DNA of 64,000 bases, from assembly GCF_017377395.1 (NCBI RefSeq), contig NZ_CP061800.1, positions 124,001-188,000 of the forward strand, written 5' to 3'. The translations under genes and the position numbers were made by a program. The notes beneath the pieces were generated by a model. That model had not been told where the DNA came from and ran no database searches. It saw only the letters and a list, made by a program, of their open reading frames with translations. Positions 18,417 through 26,768 of the stretch are shown in pieces (within the stretch, counting starts at the first letter, position 1; each line of letters begins with the position of its first letter). This DNA comes from Desulfonema magnum (GTDB lineage: Bacteria > Desulfobacterota > Desulfobacteria > Desulfobacterales > 4be13).

Positions 18417-18559
18417 GAAAAGCCTTGTAATCAATTCCGAGGCTGAAAGCGAAAGCGTTCGACCGAAGTCACGCCGAAGCCAGCCTGAAGGCAGCTACAG
18501 TGTGCTTTAGCGTACTTTTGCTATCAGCCAGGGGATTAATCCTTCGGGTTTCAGCTTTT
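18417..18559 (+). repeat. Structured palindromic element, copy B
   Basis: Contains TCAATTCCGAGGCTGAAAGC near the left end and TATCAGCCAGGGGATTAATC near the right end, with the shared middle CAGCCTGAAGGCAGCTACAG. It ends 17 bases before the stop of the minus-strand gene at 18576. Confidence 0.85.
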
Positions 18560-18575
18560 GCTTTGATTTTGAAGT

Positions 18576-19133
18576 TCAGCAGACCTCAATCATCGGATTT
18601 GGCAATCTCGGATCAATCATTGCCTTTTTACCTCTGAATTCAAAAGGTTTCATGGAAAGAAACGTCTCATATTTTGTCCCGAGTATCTTTTTTCTGTATT
18701 CATCCTGAGTCATGGCCGGAAATTTTTTCTTCATGCGACAGGCATCAGAGACAAAATAAAGCTTGAATGTGTTAAGGCAATAATCGGGATTTGAAAACAC
18801 ATGTCCGAATTTGTTTTTCAGAAAGTCTTCAATAACCGTGGCAAATTTCTTTCTGATATTTTTCACCTCAAATCCGTCCGGAGACCGGATATCTTTCATC
18901 TCAATGAGATAGAAATCATAACACGGATTCATCTCACATTCGACAACAATCAGGCAATCCAAAGACGGCGGTGGATTGTGCATCCTTGAAGAACTGTAGT
19001 AGGCATCTGTCTTCAGAATCAAGAATTTGTCTTCCGCCATAAGTTCATCAAACTCTATGCAGACATTGTTTTCAGAACATTCTCCTCTGCATAAAGCGAA
19101 AAGTTCCGTGTCCTGCAATATAGCGTCAAGCAT
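18576..19133 (-). CDS. Putative nuclease-like partner of the AAA ATPase
   Basis: A 185-residue protein of no family I can name with certainty. LDCLIVVECEMNPCYDFYLIEMKD near residues 58-81 (two pieces, with D...E-x-K in FYLIEMKD) resembles the core of PD-(D/E)xK nucleases. A second conserved-looking stretch is FKLYFVSDACRMKKKF. The gene begins 11 bases after the ATPase stop, with AAAGGA as ribosome site, so the two form an operon. ATPase plus small-effector pairs of this kind occur among phage-defence systems. The nuclease call is inference. Confidence 0.55.
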   Translation of the reverse strand: MLDAILQDTELFALCRGECSENNVCIEFDELMAEDKFLILKTDAYYSSSRMHNPPPSLDCLIVVECEMNPCYDFYLIEMKDIRSPDGFEVKNIRKKFATVIEDFLKNKFGHVFSNPDYCLNTFKLYFVSDACRMKKKFPAMTQDEYRKKILGTKYETFLSMKPFEFRGKKAMIDPRLPNPMIEVC

Positions 19134-19144
19134 CTCTCAATCCT

Positions 19145-20272
19145 TTATTCAGCTCTTTCGCCGGTATCCAGTTTTTCCACCAGTTCAAGCTTCTCGTTAA
19201 AGAGTTTTTCCGCCACATCAAGAAAATTTTCATCATCAGCCCCGAGTTCGTCAGTGGAAACATAAGTTCCGACACTTCCCTCGTCCGTGTGCTTAAAAAC
19301 GACCGTGCCTGTGGTTTCAGGGTCAATTTTTTTGTCCAGTATCAGATTATTCATTTTGTTGAACATATAACTGCTGTGAGAAGTCATCACAATTCTGACA
19401 TTTGCTCTGACCAGTTCCGCAAATATTTCCATCAGCCGTACCTGGGTTTCGGGATGCAGATGCGCTTCAGGCTCCTCAATAAAGATAATGGATGTCCCGT
19501 CCGCAGACGCGACAATATATTTCAGATAGGAAACCACCGGGGAGAGTTCCGACACCATTGATGATGTCAGAGACATGTCCAGGCTCAGATCCGTGTGACA
19601 AGGCGTGTAAACCATCTGCTTTGTCTCTTCATTGAAGTGAACCTCACCTTTTAATATATTTTTCTCCATTTCTCTCACGAGCCGCAATATCTCATTGTCA
19701 TCCTCCGTCTCCCGTTTCCTGATGGCGGAGAGACCGAGGAAATAGTCACTGACCGGTTCAGGAATGCTTGGTATGTCAACCTTTTTTTTCAGAAATCCCC
19801 TGCTTCTTGAGAGTTCTGCAAAAATCTGGGAGAACGCACTTAACGCCTGATACAGACCTGAACGTGAGGCTGGAAGGTAATGAATATGGCTGATATCGGG
19901 GCTTCCTGTCAGCTTATTTCCTGCTGTGGCGACATTATGAAACAAAAGCTTCTTTCCGTCAGATTCAATGGTGAGTTCAAGGGCATCTGTGCATAAGACA
20001 AGTTTCATGCCTTTTTGGGAAAACCTGTTTGTCAGGTTTCCAATGTCTTCATAGGTTGCATAAAAAGATTCTCGGAAGCTCTCTCCGAATTCCGTGAGAT
20101 TGGCATCGAGCTTCTCATATCCGAATTTCATCAAATTTTTCAATATCAGATACGTCACAGAGGTCGAGTACGATTTTCCGATGTTGTTCTTCCCGAAAAT
20201 CACCGTGAATTTCTTGCTCAGATCAAGGTCGAATGATTTTATCGGGCCGAAATTTCTTATCCTGATTTGCAT
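19145..20272 (-). CDS. AAA15/OLD-like ATPase
   Basis: A 375-residue ABC/SMC-type ATPase. Walker A is FGKNNIGKS at about residues 27-35, and a signature-like region contains LDMSLTSSMVSELSP. Walker B is SIIFIEEPEAHLHPETQ, followed by the switch VRIVMTSHSSYMFNK. This is the AAA15/OLD group found in PARIS, Gabija-like and other defence operons. There is no TOPRIM domain at the C-terminus, so a nuclease, if any, is supplied by the next gene. The ribosome site GGAGA lies seven bases before ATG. Confidence 0.85.
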   Translation of the reverse strand: MQIRIRNFGPIKSFDLDLSKKFTVIFGKNNIGKSYSTSVTYLILKNLMKFGYEKLDANLTEFGESFRESFYATYEDIGNLTNRFSQKGMKLVLCTDALELTIESDGKKLLFHNVATAGNKLTGSPDISHIHYLPASRSGLYQALSAFSQIFAELSRSRGFLKKKVDIPSIPEPVSDYFLGLSAIRKRETEDDNEILRLVREMEKNILKGEVHFNEETKQMVYTPCHTDLSLDMSLTSSMVSELSPVVSYLKYIVASADGTSIIFIEEPEAHLHPETQVRLMEIFAELVRANVRIVMTSHSSYMFNKMNNLILDKKIDPETTGTVVFKHTDEGSVGTYVSTDELGADDENFLDVAEKLFNEKLELVEKLDTGERAE

Positions 20273-20398
20273 TGTCTGATCTCCAAAAAGCCTCTTCGTT
20301 TAAATCTTGCTTGCCTCATCTGATTTTAAAGTAATTGATTAATAAATGTTCCGTCGGTCTCGGATTGAAACGTGAACAATCTCTCTGGAAGTCTGCTG

Positions 20399-20710
20399 TC
20401 AGACCGCAATTATTTCCCTGAACGCCTCAATTTCCTCAGCTTTTTGTTCAGCGTTCCATATATCTGATTTTGCCTGCATGTACAACCAGCTTTCAGGCGT
20501 TGTTCCTGTTGCTTTTGCGATTCTGACTGCCATTTCAGGAGTCAGAGACGTCTTGCAGTTCAGCAGAGCGGACAATGTTTTCCGACTTACTTTCAGGTGT
20601 CCGGCAGCCTCAGTTATCGTCAGTCCCAGAGGGATTATGATATCTTCCCCTTTCTTATAAAAAATCCTTGTAGCGAAGCATCTCACACCCGCTTCGTTTT
20701 GCCCGGTCAT
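20399..20710 (-). CDS. Orphan HigA-like antitoxin with replaced N-terminus
   Basis: Residues 28-100 match HigA antitoxins: LGLTITEAAGHLKVSRKTLSALLN (helix-turn-helix region) and PEMAVRIAKATGTTPESWLYMQ. The usual HPGEIL start is missing. The first 27 codons instead read through an ATCCTTGTAGCGAAG repeat of the dispersed 'CCTTGTAGCG' family. No toxin gene is adjacent. It may be translated from a later start or be a decaying solitary antitoxin. Confidence 0.65.
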   Translation of the reverse strand: MTGQNEAGVRCFATRIFYKKGEDIIIPLGLTITEAAGHLKVSRKTLSALLNCKTSLTPEMAVRIAKATGTTPESWLYMQAKSDIWNAEQKAEEIEAFREIIAV

Positions 20711-20772
20711 CCTTCAAGTCCGCTACGGTAATGTGTTTCAGAATGCGGATTGTGAAACCTTTCACGGCGACG

Positions 20773-21081
20773 CTACCCGGCAGCGACGGCCCGGGGTTTC
20801 ACTTCCTGTTCCAGACGGTTTCCCAGATATTCCGATGTCACATCCAGATCATAATCCGCCTGCAGGCCCGTCCAAAAACGGGGAGATGTTCCGAAGTAGC
20901 GGGCCAGCCGAAGGGCCATGTCCGCATTCATTCCCTCTTTTTCCGCTATGATTTTGTCAAGCTGAGTGATGTTTACGCCGATATCAGATGCCAGTTGTTC
21001 CGGGGTCAGCCCCATGGGTTTTAAAAATTCCTCAGCCAGAATTTCGCCGGGATGAACCGGATTCAGTTTGTCCTGTGTCAT
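20773..21081 (-). CDS. higA: HigA antitoxin
   Basis: A 102-residue XRE-family antitoxin from ATG 21081 (MTQDKLNPVHPGEILAEEFL), preceded by AGGAG. The helix-turn-helix is TPEQLASDIGVNITQLDKI, followed by the typical DMALRLARYFGTSPRFWTGL. It lies 13 bases after the HigB toxin gene. A longer in-frame reading from 21147 runs into the toxin gene and is not preferred. Confidence 0.9.
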   Translation of the reverse strand: MTQDKLNPVHPGEILAEEFLKPMGLTPEQLASDIGVNITQLDKIIAEKEGMNADMALRLARYFGTSPRFWTGLQADYDLDVTSEYLGNRLEQEVKPRAVAAG

Positions 21082-21094
21082 AATTCGGATTCTC

Positions 21095-21376
21095 CTAATG
21101 GTAATCTGTGATTTCCGCCTCATAAGCATCACCGTTCCGCCATTCAAAGCAGATACGCCACTGATCGTTAATTCGGATGCTGTGCTGCCCCGCCCGATCC
21201 TTTGTCAGCTTTTCCAGCCGGTTCGCAGGCGGAACACGCAAGTCCTGCAAATTCTGGGCGTTGTTCAGCATACGGAGCTTACGCAAAGCCGTCTGCTGAA
21301 TTTCAGGGGGCAGTCTGCGTGAACGTCTGAGGCAAAATATTTTTTCGGTTTCTTTGTCTTTAAAAGATTTGATCAT
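21095..21376 (-). CDS. higB: HigB toxin
   Basis: A 93-residue RelE-fold toxin from ATG 21376 (MIKSFKDKETEKIFCLRRSR). Typical segments are LRKLRMLNNAQNLQDLRVPP, RLEKLTKDRAGQHSIRIND and QWRICFEWRNGDAYEAEITD. HigB cleaves mRNA on the ribosome. Its upstream region is cut 85 bases away by the second IS630 element, which may have displaced the native promoter. Confidence 0.92.
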   Translation of the reverse strand: MIKSFKDKETEKIFCLRRSRRLPPEIQQTALRKLRMLNNAQNLQDLRVPPANRLEKLTKDRAGQHSIRINDQWRICFEWRNGDAYEAEITDYH

Positions 21377-21461
21377 AATCTGCGCCCGTCTGTCGCCAAG
21401 CCGTGAAACATCCGAACTCGGCTCTGTTTTTTCATTCCTTTTCTTATCCGCTTTCCCTGTA

Positions 21462-22662
21462 GTGCCTGACCGCAATGAATTTGACAGGTGGCTTTTCATA
21501 TGATAATCTCCTTTTAAAAATTCAAAAAAGGAGGAAACCATGGGTAAAAAATATATAATAAATCTGAGCGATGAGGAAAGAGGAGAACTGTCCGAACTGA
21601 CGAACAAAGGCAAAACCGGAGCCCGAAAACTTAAAAGGGCGCAGATATTGCTTCTGGCCGACGAGGGAAAGACGGACAGGGAAATAGCGGAGAATATCCA
21701 TGTCGGAGTCTCGACGGCGGAACGCACGCGGAGACGTTTCGTGGAAGGCGGCTCTGAAAATGCCCTGAACGAACGTCGGAGGCCGGGGAAAAAGCCCCTG
21801 CTTAACGGCAGGCAGGAGGCGATTCTGATTGCCGAGGCGTGTTCCGATCCGCCGGAAGGGCGAAGCAAATGGACGATGCAGCTTCTGGCGGATCGGATCG
21901 TCGAACTCGGCGTCGTCGGATCGATTTCGGACGACACAGTTCTCCGAACATTAAAAAAAACGACATAAAACCCTGGCAGAAGAAGCAGTGGTGCATTCCG
22001 GAGGTGGGACCGGAATATGTCTGCCGTATGGAAGATGTTCTCGATCTTTATGAGGAACCTTATGATGCGGCATACCCCTGCGTATGTTTTGACGAGAAGC
22101 TTTGTCAGCTGATCGGAGAAACAAGAATTCCTCTGCCCCGTGAGGCAGGAAAACCTCTGCGCTATGATTACGAGTACGAGCGGAACGGGACGGCGAACCT
22201 TTTTATAATTCTCGAACCGGCAGCCGGACAGCGGCGTGTCATAGTCACACAGCGGCGGACAAAGATGGATTTCGCCGATATGATGAAACTCATAACAGAC
22301 GAACTTTATCCGGATGCGATAAAAATCCGAATAGTTATGGACAACCTCAATACTCATGCTCCCTCCTCCCTTTATGAGCGGTTCGAACCCGGAGAAGCCC
22401 GGAGAATTCTCCGCCGGCTGGAATTTCATTATACCCCGAAGCATGCCAGCTGGCTGAATATGGCGGAGATAGAAATTTCAGTATTGTCAGGCCAATGTAT
22501 TGACAGGCGCATCGGCGATACGGAAACTCTGAAAAGAGAAATCTCCGCCTGGGAAAAAAAGCGGAATGAGAAATCCGCGAAAGTCATATGGCGTTTCACG
22601 AACACAGATGCCCGAGTCAAACTGAAGCGACTTTACCCATCATAATTAATGCGGTCAGGCAG
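21462..22662 (+). mobile_element. IS630-family insertion sequence, copy 2, 1201 bp
   Basis: Same terminal repeats as copy 1, flanked by TA at 21460-21461 and 22663-22664. It differs from copy 1 at a handful of single bases (for example GCGGATCGG for GCGGACCGG near 21894), showing recent movement. It lies just upstream of higBA. Confidence 0.95.
21540..22645 (+). CDS. IS630 transposase (copy 2), expressed by -1 frameshift
   Basis: Same two-frame organisation as copy 1: a 142-codon helix-turn-helix frame (21540-21968), then the DDE frame to 22645, joined at the A8 run near 21954. Both frames are free of other stops. The two copies differ by only a few residues. Confidence 0.9.
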
Positions 22663-22695
22663 TAGTTTTTGGGGAGCGTCCGTCTGAACGCCACA

Positions 22696-22762
22696 TCATT
22701 CGCCACAAGGATTGCAATCCCTTTCTTATAAATCCCCCTTCTTATAGGAAATCCTTGTAGAA
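22696..22762 (+). repeat. Hairpin of the CTACAAGGATT / AATCCTTGTAG family
   Basis: ACAAGGATTGCAATCCC and the later CTTATAGGAAATCCTTGTAG form an imperfect inverted repeat with internal TTCTTATAA motifs. Relatives are at 15795, 16183, 20656 and 54578. Confidence 0.7.
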
Positions 22763-22765
22763 AAA

Positions 22766-22860
22766 CCTCGGAATCAATTCCGAGGCTGAAAGCGAAAGCG
22801 GCCTGAAGGCGGCTATGACAGCACACTCTTTGCTTATCAGCCGGGGGATTGATCCCTCAG
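22766..22860 (+). repeat. Structured palindromic element, copy C (short form)
   Basis: CCTCGGAATCAATTCCGAGG opens the element, followed by CTGAAAGCGAAAGC and closing with TCAGCCGGGGGATTGATCCC. It lacks the 30-base central insert present in copies B and D. Confidence 0.85.
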
Positions 22861-22898
22861 CTTTGTCAGCCAGAAAAAATGTATCCAAAAGAAGCAGA

Positions 22899-23291
22899 TC
22901 AGGAAGCCTGACCGCATCTTTGTCCAAGCACAGAAGATACTGATTGCAAAATAAATTCATCCGGACTTATGCCGTTTTTCTTAGATTGCAGGATAATTTG
23001 TCTGTGCAATATTTCGGGGAAGCGGATGACAAGCCGTTCGCCGTATTTTTCCTCTTTTTCCGGGTTTGGCTCCGGAATGTCAGTTCCTCTTTCCAGATAA
23101 TAGCTGAACTGTTCGGCCTTTATTCTCTCCAAATCCGCAATGGCCTCCGCAGGGGTCTCTCCGTCACCGACAATGGCGAATCTGCCGATCTCCGGAAGGC
23201 TTGCTTCATAGCCCCCTCCGTCTTCCGGCGGAATTGGTACGATTTCGATTTTATAAGGTAGATGAAGGTAATAATTAAGGTCTTTTTTCAT
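22899..23291 (-). CDS. Orphan HicB-like antitoxin
   Basis: About 130 residues. The N-terminal HicB fold begins YLHLPYKIEIVPIPPEDGGG and contains EASLPEIGRFAIVGDGETPA. The C-terminus (RFPEILHRQIILQSKKNGIS) is an Arc/HicB-type DNA-binding segment. No hicA gene flanks it, so it is a solitary antitoxin or a regulator. ATG at 23291 fits the family start; an in-frame ATG at 23312 would lie on the edge of element D and is possible. Confidence 0.78.
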   Translation of the reverse strand: MKKDLNYYLHLPYKIEIVPIPPEDGGGYEASLPEIGRFAIVGDGETPAEAIADLERIKAEQFSYYLERGTDIPEPNPEKEEKYGERLVIRFPEILHRQIILQSKKNGISPDEFILQSVSSVLGQRCGQAS

Positions 23292-23313
23292 TTGTGATGA
23301 GTCCCATTTCAAA

Positions 23314-23440
23314 GCCTCGGAATCAATTCCGAGGCTGAAAGCGAAAGCGTTTGACTGAGCTCACGCCGAAGTCAGCCTGAAGGCAGCTACAGTGCGCTTT
23401 AGCGTACTTTCGCTTTCAGCCGGGAGATTGATCCCTCGGC
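23314..23440 (+). repeat. Structured palindromic element, copy D
   Basis: Ends are imperfect 34-base inverted repeats: GCCTCGGAATCAATTCCGAG leading into GCTGAAAGCGAAAGC, mirrored by CTTTCGCTTTCAGCCGGGAG before GATCCCTCGG. The centre contains TCACGCCGAAGTCAGCCTGA. It ends 14 bases before the stop of the receiver gene at 23454. Confidence 0.88.
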
Positions 23441-23453
23441 GTTTGCTCGGCGT

Positions 23454-24914
23454 TTATTCCCGGCTTTTATCCCTCAGCCCCGCCTTTTGTCCACAAAGTT
23501 CCCCAAACTTCAAGATAACGCATTTCATTGCATAAATCATGGAATACAGAACATCCGGTTGTTTAATCACTGCACCATGCGCCGCCTCGCTGCCAATGGC
23601 ATGAATGCTCAGAGCCAGATGGTAATGCACATCGTCAAAGTATATTTCTCTCTTTCGGATGGCTTGGGACAGCACCCGGTCAACAAGAAAGCGGTTCAGC
23701 TTTTTATATTCACTGTCGCTCACGTAGTAGAACTTTTTGTTCAGAATCCAGTGTATTTTTCCGTACTCGTCTTTCTTATCTCTTTCGGGGATTAAGTTTC
23801 GAAAAAAGAAATCTTTCCGGTTAATGATCGCATTAATATCTTTCAGGACAAAAACCTTTAATCCTTCAATATCCTGATCATTGCTCCAGTTTGAAACCCT
23901 TTTTCGCGAGCGATAATGCAAAAACTCATAAATCCGTTTAGAGATATCGTCAGAACAATCCTTCAGAACATCAAACAGCTTGTCCCAATCCCTGATATCC
24001 TCCGGCCTGATGTGAAACGAATCAGGATTGTCATTCAACCATCTCAGCGAACCTCTGACGTTAATTTTGCCGCCTTGCAGATATCTGTTTCTCATACCTT
24101 GAAACGAACTGACATCATTGGCAAGTTTTTCCAGCATCTTCTCCTGGATTTTTCTGAGATTATGGAGATTCACCTCAATCTGAGTTTCATCATCCTGAGT
24201 CTGAAGCACGTTTGCAAAACGCTCTTTTTCGGTTTTGCCGAGATACTTTTCCAGAATATCAAGATAAGGGTCTTTTTCAATAAATGCTTTGACGTTGACC
24301 AGTCCTTCATCAATTTTGTTCCAGAAGTTATTCTCCACTTCCCTGACATAATTGCCGATTTGAGGATTCCATTTTAGAGCCTCGTATTTTGCCAGAAGGT
24401 CTCCGGGACGCTTGGAATGAGCTGAAAGAAAGCATACTTTGGTTTTTATGTCAGAAAGATTCCAGATTCCTTTCCGGTTTTCATAATGCAGACATATCAC
24501 ATAAAACAGAAGCAGCCCGCCATATTCCTGATTGCCCAGTATTTCACTGAATATTGTCTCAATCTCAGAGTGTTGCTCATCAAACGGATGAAAGGCGTTT
24601 GCAAACAAATTTTTGGCTTCCTCAACTGCTTGTTTTTCTTCATTTGTATTCCCCGGTTCGGTGGAAAATTTAACATCTAAGACAATGACATCAAAATCCT
24701 CTTCAAATATCCGCTTGCAAGCCCCTGAAAATCCCTCTTCGATGAAGATGTTTTTCTTTTCCAAAAAGTCTTTGATTTCAAATTCAAAGTCTTTTCCCTC
24801 TCTCTCCATATCAGAGAGATTCTTTAAATCTGACTCGGACAGATTTCTTTCAAAAAGCTCCCAGTTTCGGACTGAATCAGCGTTATCTTCAACCCATAAA
24901 ATCTTCTTCTTCAC
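23454..24914 (-). CDS. Receiver-domain effector protein of TPR-kinase module 2
   Basis: A 486-residue protein. The receiver domain spans roughly residues 1-175: ILWVEDN (acidic pair), DFDVIVLDVKFS (phospho-acceptor Asp near residue 78) and KVCFLSAHS (switch Ser/Thr). A long insert lies between the second and third motifs. The C-terminal 300 residues are mostly helical, with no family I recognise. They share segments with the module 1 protein, including a final IHAIGSEAAHGAV and YAMKCVILKFGELC. The G-x-E-A-A-H pattern is loosely HEPN/DUF4145-like, which is speculative. Translation starts at GTG, overlapping the kinase stop as GTGA, with GGAGG just upstream. Likely phosphorylated by the adjacent kinase. 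Confidence 0.8.
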   Translation of the reverse strand: MKKKILWVEDNADSVRNWELFERNLSESDLKNLSDMEREGKDFEFEIKDFLEKKNIFIEEGFSGACKRIFEEDFDVIVLDVKFSTEPGNTNEEKQAVEEAKNLFANAFHPFDEQHSEIETIFSEILGNQEYGGLLLFYVICLHYENRKGIWNLSDIKTKVCFLSAHSKRPGDLLAKYEALKWNPQIGNYVREVENNFWNKIDEGLVNVKAFIEKDPYLDILEKYLGKTEKERFANVLQTQDDETQIEVNLHNLRKIQEKMLEKLANDVSSFQGMRNRYLQGGKINVRGSLRWLNDNPDSFHIRPEDIRDWDKLFDVLKDCSDDISKRIYEFLHYRSRKRVSNWSNDQDIEGLKVFVLKDINAIINRKDFFFRNLIPERDKKDEYGKIHWILNKKFYYVSDSEYKKLNRFLVDRVLSQAIRKREIYFDDVHYHLALSIHAIGSEAAHGAVIKQPDVLYSMIYAMKCVILKFGELCGQKAGLRDKSRE

Positions 24915-26746
24915 ATTCCCTCCTTTGTAACCGTTTCCTGATGTTCCGGTCTTTTGATAAAAAGCCTTGCGGCAAATTCAAGATGTTCCGGTCTTTTGAT
25001 AAAAAGCCTTGCGGCAAATTCAAGATGTTCCGAATCTTCCATATTCTTCTCGGTTTGCTCGAATTTGCCCACGACCTTTGAAAATTCCTGGATCATAGCC
25101 AGTCCCTTCAGGGTGCTTTCTTTGAAATTCGTTCTGGATTTCTGGCAGACATTCTCCAAGGTCAGAACAACATAATCCTCCGCATTTTCAGTTTTAATGG
25201 TGAACTTTCTGGTGTCCGTATCCTCGATTGTTCCGTAACGAATCATGTTTTTTGTCAGTTCCAAAAGGATGATAAACAGCACAGAAAAGGTATAGGAATT
25301 CTTTTTCACATAAAGATTCCCGAGTGCTTCAATTTCAATGGCAAAGAAGCGGCGAATCGCCTCAAACTGTTCGCTCTGAAAGGCATTAACAAATCCGGCG
25401 ATCTGATCGTGGGACAATTCGGAAATTGAGAAATGGGGAGATTTCCGCATTTCCTTGAGCATCGCCAGCTTCTCCTTCACATCCTTCTTATCATATCTGT
25501 TAATGGAGAAGAATATGTTTCTTATGGTTGCCCAGGCTTCTTCGCCTTCGCCGACCACAAGATAGTAAAGATTGACATTCAGGCAGAACCAGAGGAGATC
25601 ATGCAGGCTGATTCCGTCTTTGATCTTTTCATAAAATAGCTCATCCTGCGCCCTTGAAAGAACAATATTCTCGTTGCTGAAAGCCAGTTTGACAGCGTTC
25701 ATGGTTGAAAGAACCAGATCATTGAGAAGCTCCAGACGGCTGACATCGTTCACGGAGCTTGTGCCGTTTTTGATTCTTCTGGTGATGCTTTTGTTTGCCA
25801 GCATGATGTTGCTGATGGTGTGGCTGACGGCCTGAAAGATATCAGTTTTTAACTGGACTTCTTTCTTACGAATTGTAGAATTTATATTAGATAATAATTT
25901 ATAAATAAATCGAATAAAATTATTCTGTTCAGAAGATAATTGAAATTCTTTTTCAAAAATACGAAAGGATTCTTCAAAGTCTCCTTTCATATAATGAACA
26001 AATCTTCGAATGGAATAAGGCACCAAATTTTCAGGGTTAAGTTCAATAGATTTTTCAAAATCCTTAAAAGCTTCGTCCTCCTTTTTTATGAAATATAAGG
26101 AAATGCCTCGAAGAAGATAGTTATTCGGATTTTCAGGCTCAAGTTCGATGGTTTTATCAAAGTCATTTACAGCCTCGTTCAGCTTCTCATTATGAAGATA
26201 AAAAATTCCTCGCATGAAAAAATTCTTCGGATTTTCAGGCTCAAGTTCGATGTTTTTGTTTAAGTCATTTACAGCTTGGTCTTTCTTCAGAAGAGAATGA
26301 TAAAATCCTCGAATGGCAGTATAATTCTGATCTTCAGGGAAAAACTCTGTGAATCTGTCAAAGTCGTTTACAGCTTCGTTCTTTTTTTCTTTGAGAAGAT
26401 GAAAAAATGCTCGGAAGAGATAATTCTTCGGATTTTCATCAAGTTCGATGGCTTTATTAAAGTCATTTATAGCTTCCTCTTTCTTCAGCAGGTGATAGAA
26501 AATCCCTCGTATGAAATAGTTGTTTCGATCTTCAGGAGCAAACTCAATAAACTTATCAAAATCATTTACAGCTTCATCTTTTTTTTCCATCAAAAAATGG
26601 AGGATTCCTTTAAAAAGATAAATGGTTGGATTCTCAGGATGAAGCTCTGTTTGCTTATTCAAATAATTTGAGAGCAATGAAACGATTAGATTTTCAAAAA
26701 CATGTTCATGCATATTTATCTTACTAAATTCAAATATTTTTTCCAT
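24911..26746 (-). CDS. TPR-containing histidine kinase (module 2)
   Basis: A 611-residue soluble protein. About seven tetratricopeptide repeats fill residues 20-270 (pattern NYFIRGIFYHLLKKEEAIND, then FNKAIEL). The phosphoacceptor helix contains IFQAVSHTISNIM near residue 310. The ATPase domain has ILLELTKNMIRYG (N-box) and STLKGLAMIQEFSKVVG near the end. No membrane segment is visible, unlike module 1. The last 45 residues carry a 14-residue exact duplication (EHLEFAARLFIKRP), encoded by a 42-bp direct repeat at 24940-25023. AGGAGG precedes the ATG. The layout matches DtcA of Detocs. Confidence 0.85.
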   Translation of the reverse strand: MEKIFEFSKINMHEHVFENLIVSLLSNYLNKQTELHPENPTIYLFKGILHFLMEKKDEAVNDFDKFIEFAPEDRNNYFIRGIFYHLLKKEEAINDFNKAIELDENPKNYLFRAFFHLLKEKKNEAVNDFDRFTEFFPEDQNYTAIRGFYHSLLKKDQAVNDLNKNIELEPENPKNFFMRGIFYLHNEKLNEAVNDFDKTIELEPENPNNYLLRGISLYFIKKEDEAFKDFEKSIELNPENLVPYSIRRFVHYMKGDFEESFRIFEKEFQLSSEQNNFIRFIYKLLSNINSTIRKKEVQLKTDIFQAVSHTISNIMLANKSITRRIKNGTSSVNDVSRLELLNDLVLSTMNAVKLAFSNENIVLSRAQDELFYEKIKDGISLHDLLWFCLNVNLYYLVVGEGEEAWATIRNIFFSINRYDKKDVKEKLAMLKEMRKSPHFSISELSHDQIAGFVNAFQSEQFEAIRRFFAIEIEALGNLYVKKNSYTFSVLFIILLELTKNMIRYGTIEDTDTRKFTIKTENAEDYVVLTLENVCQKSRTNFKESTLKGLAMIQEFSKVVGKFEQTEKNMEDSEHLEFAARLFIKRPEHLEFAARLFIKRPEHQETVTKEGM

Positions 26747-26768
26747 TATATCCTCCTAATACAATAAT

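Noticed and set aside
18576..20272. PARIS (AriA/AriB) system
   Set aside because: The ATPase fits the AriA type, but the partner shows no TOPRIM/DUF4435 motifs that I can see, so the name is not justified.
21095..22444. 449-codon minus-strand frame joining IS630 antisense sequence to HigB
   Set aside because: Its first 350 codons are antisense to the IS630 transposase and identical to an antisense frame in the other copy. Only the last 93 codons, from 21376, are the real HigB.
23454..24914. ATP nucleosidase (PNP) effector as in canonical Detocs
   Set aside because: No PNP-type motifs were seen in the C-terminal 300 residues.
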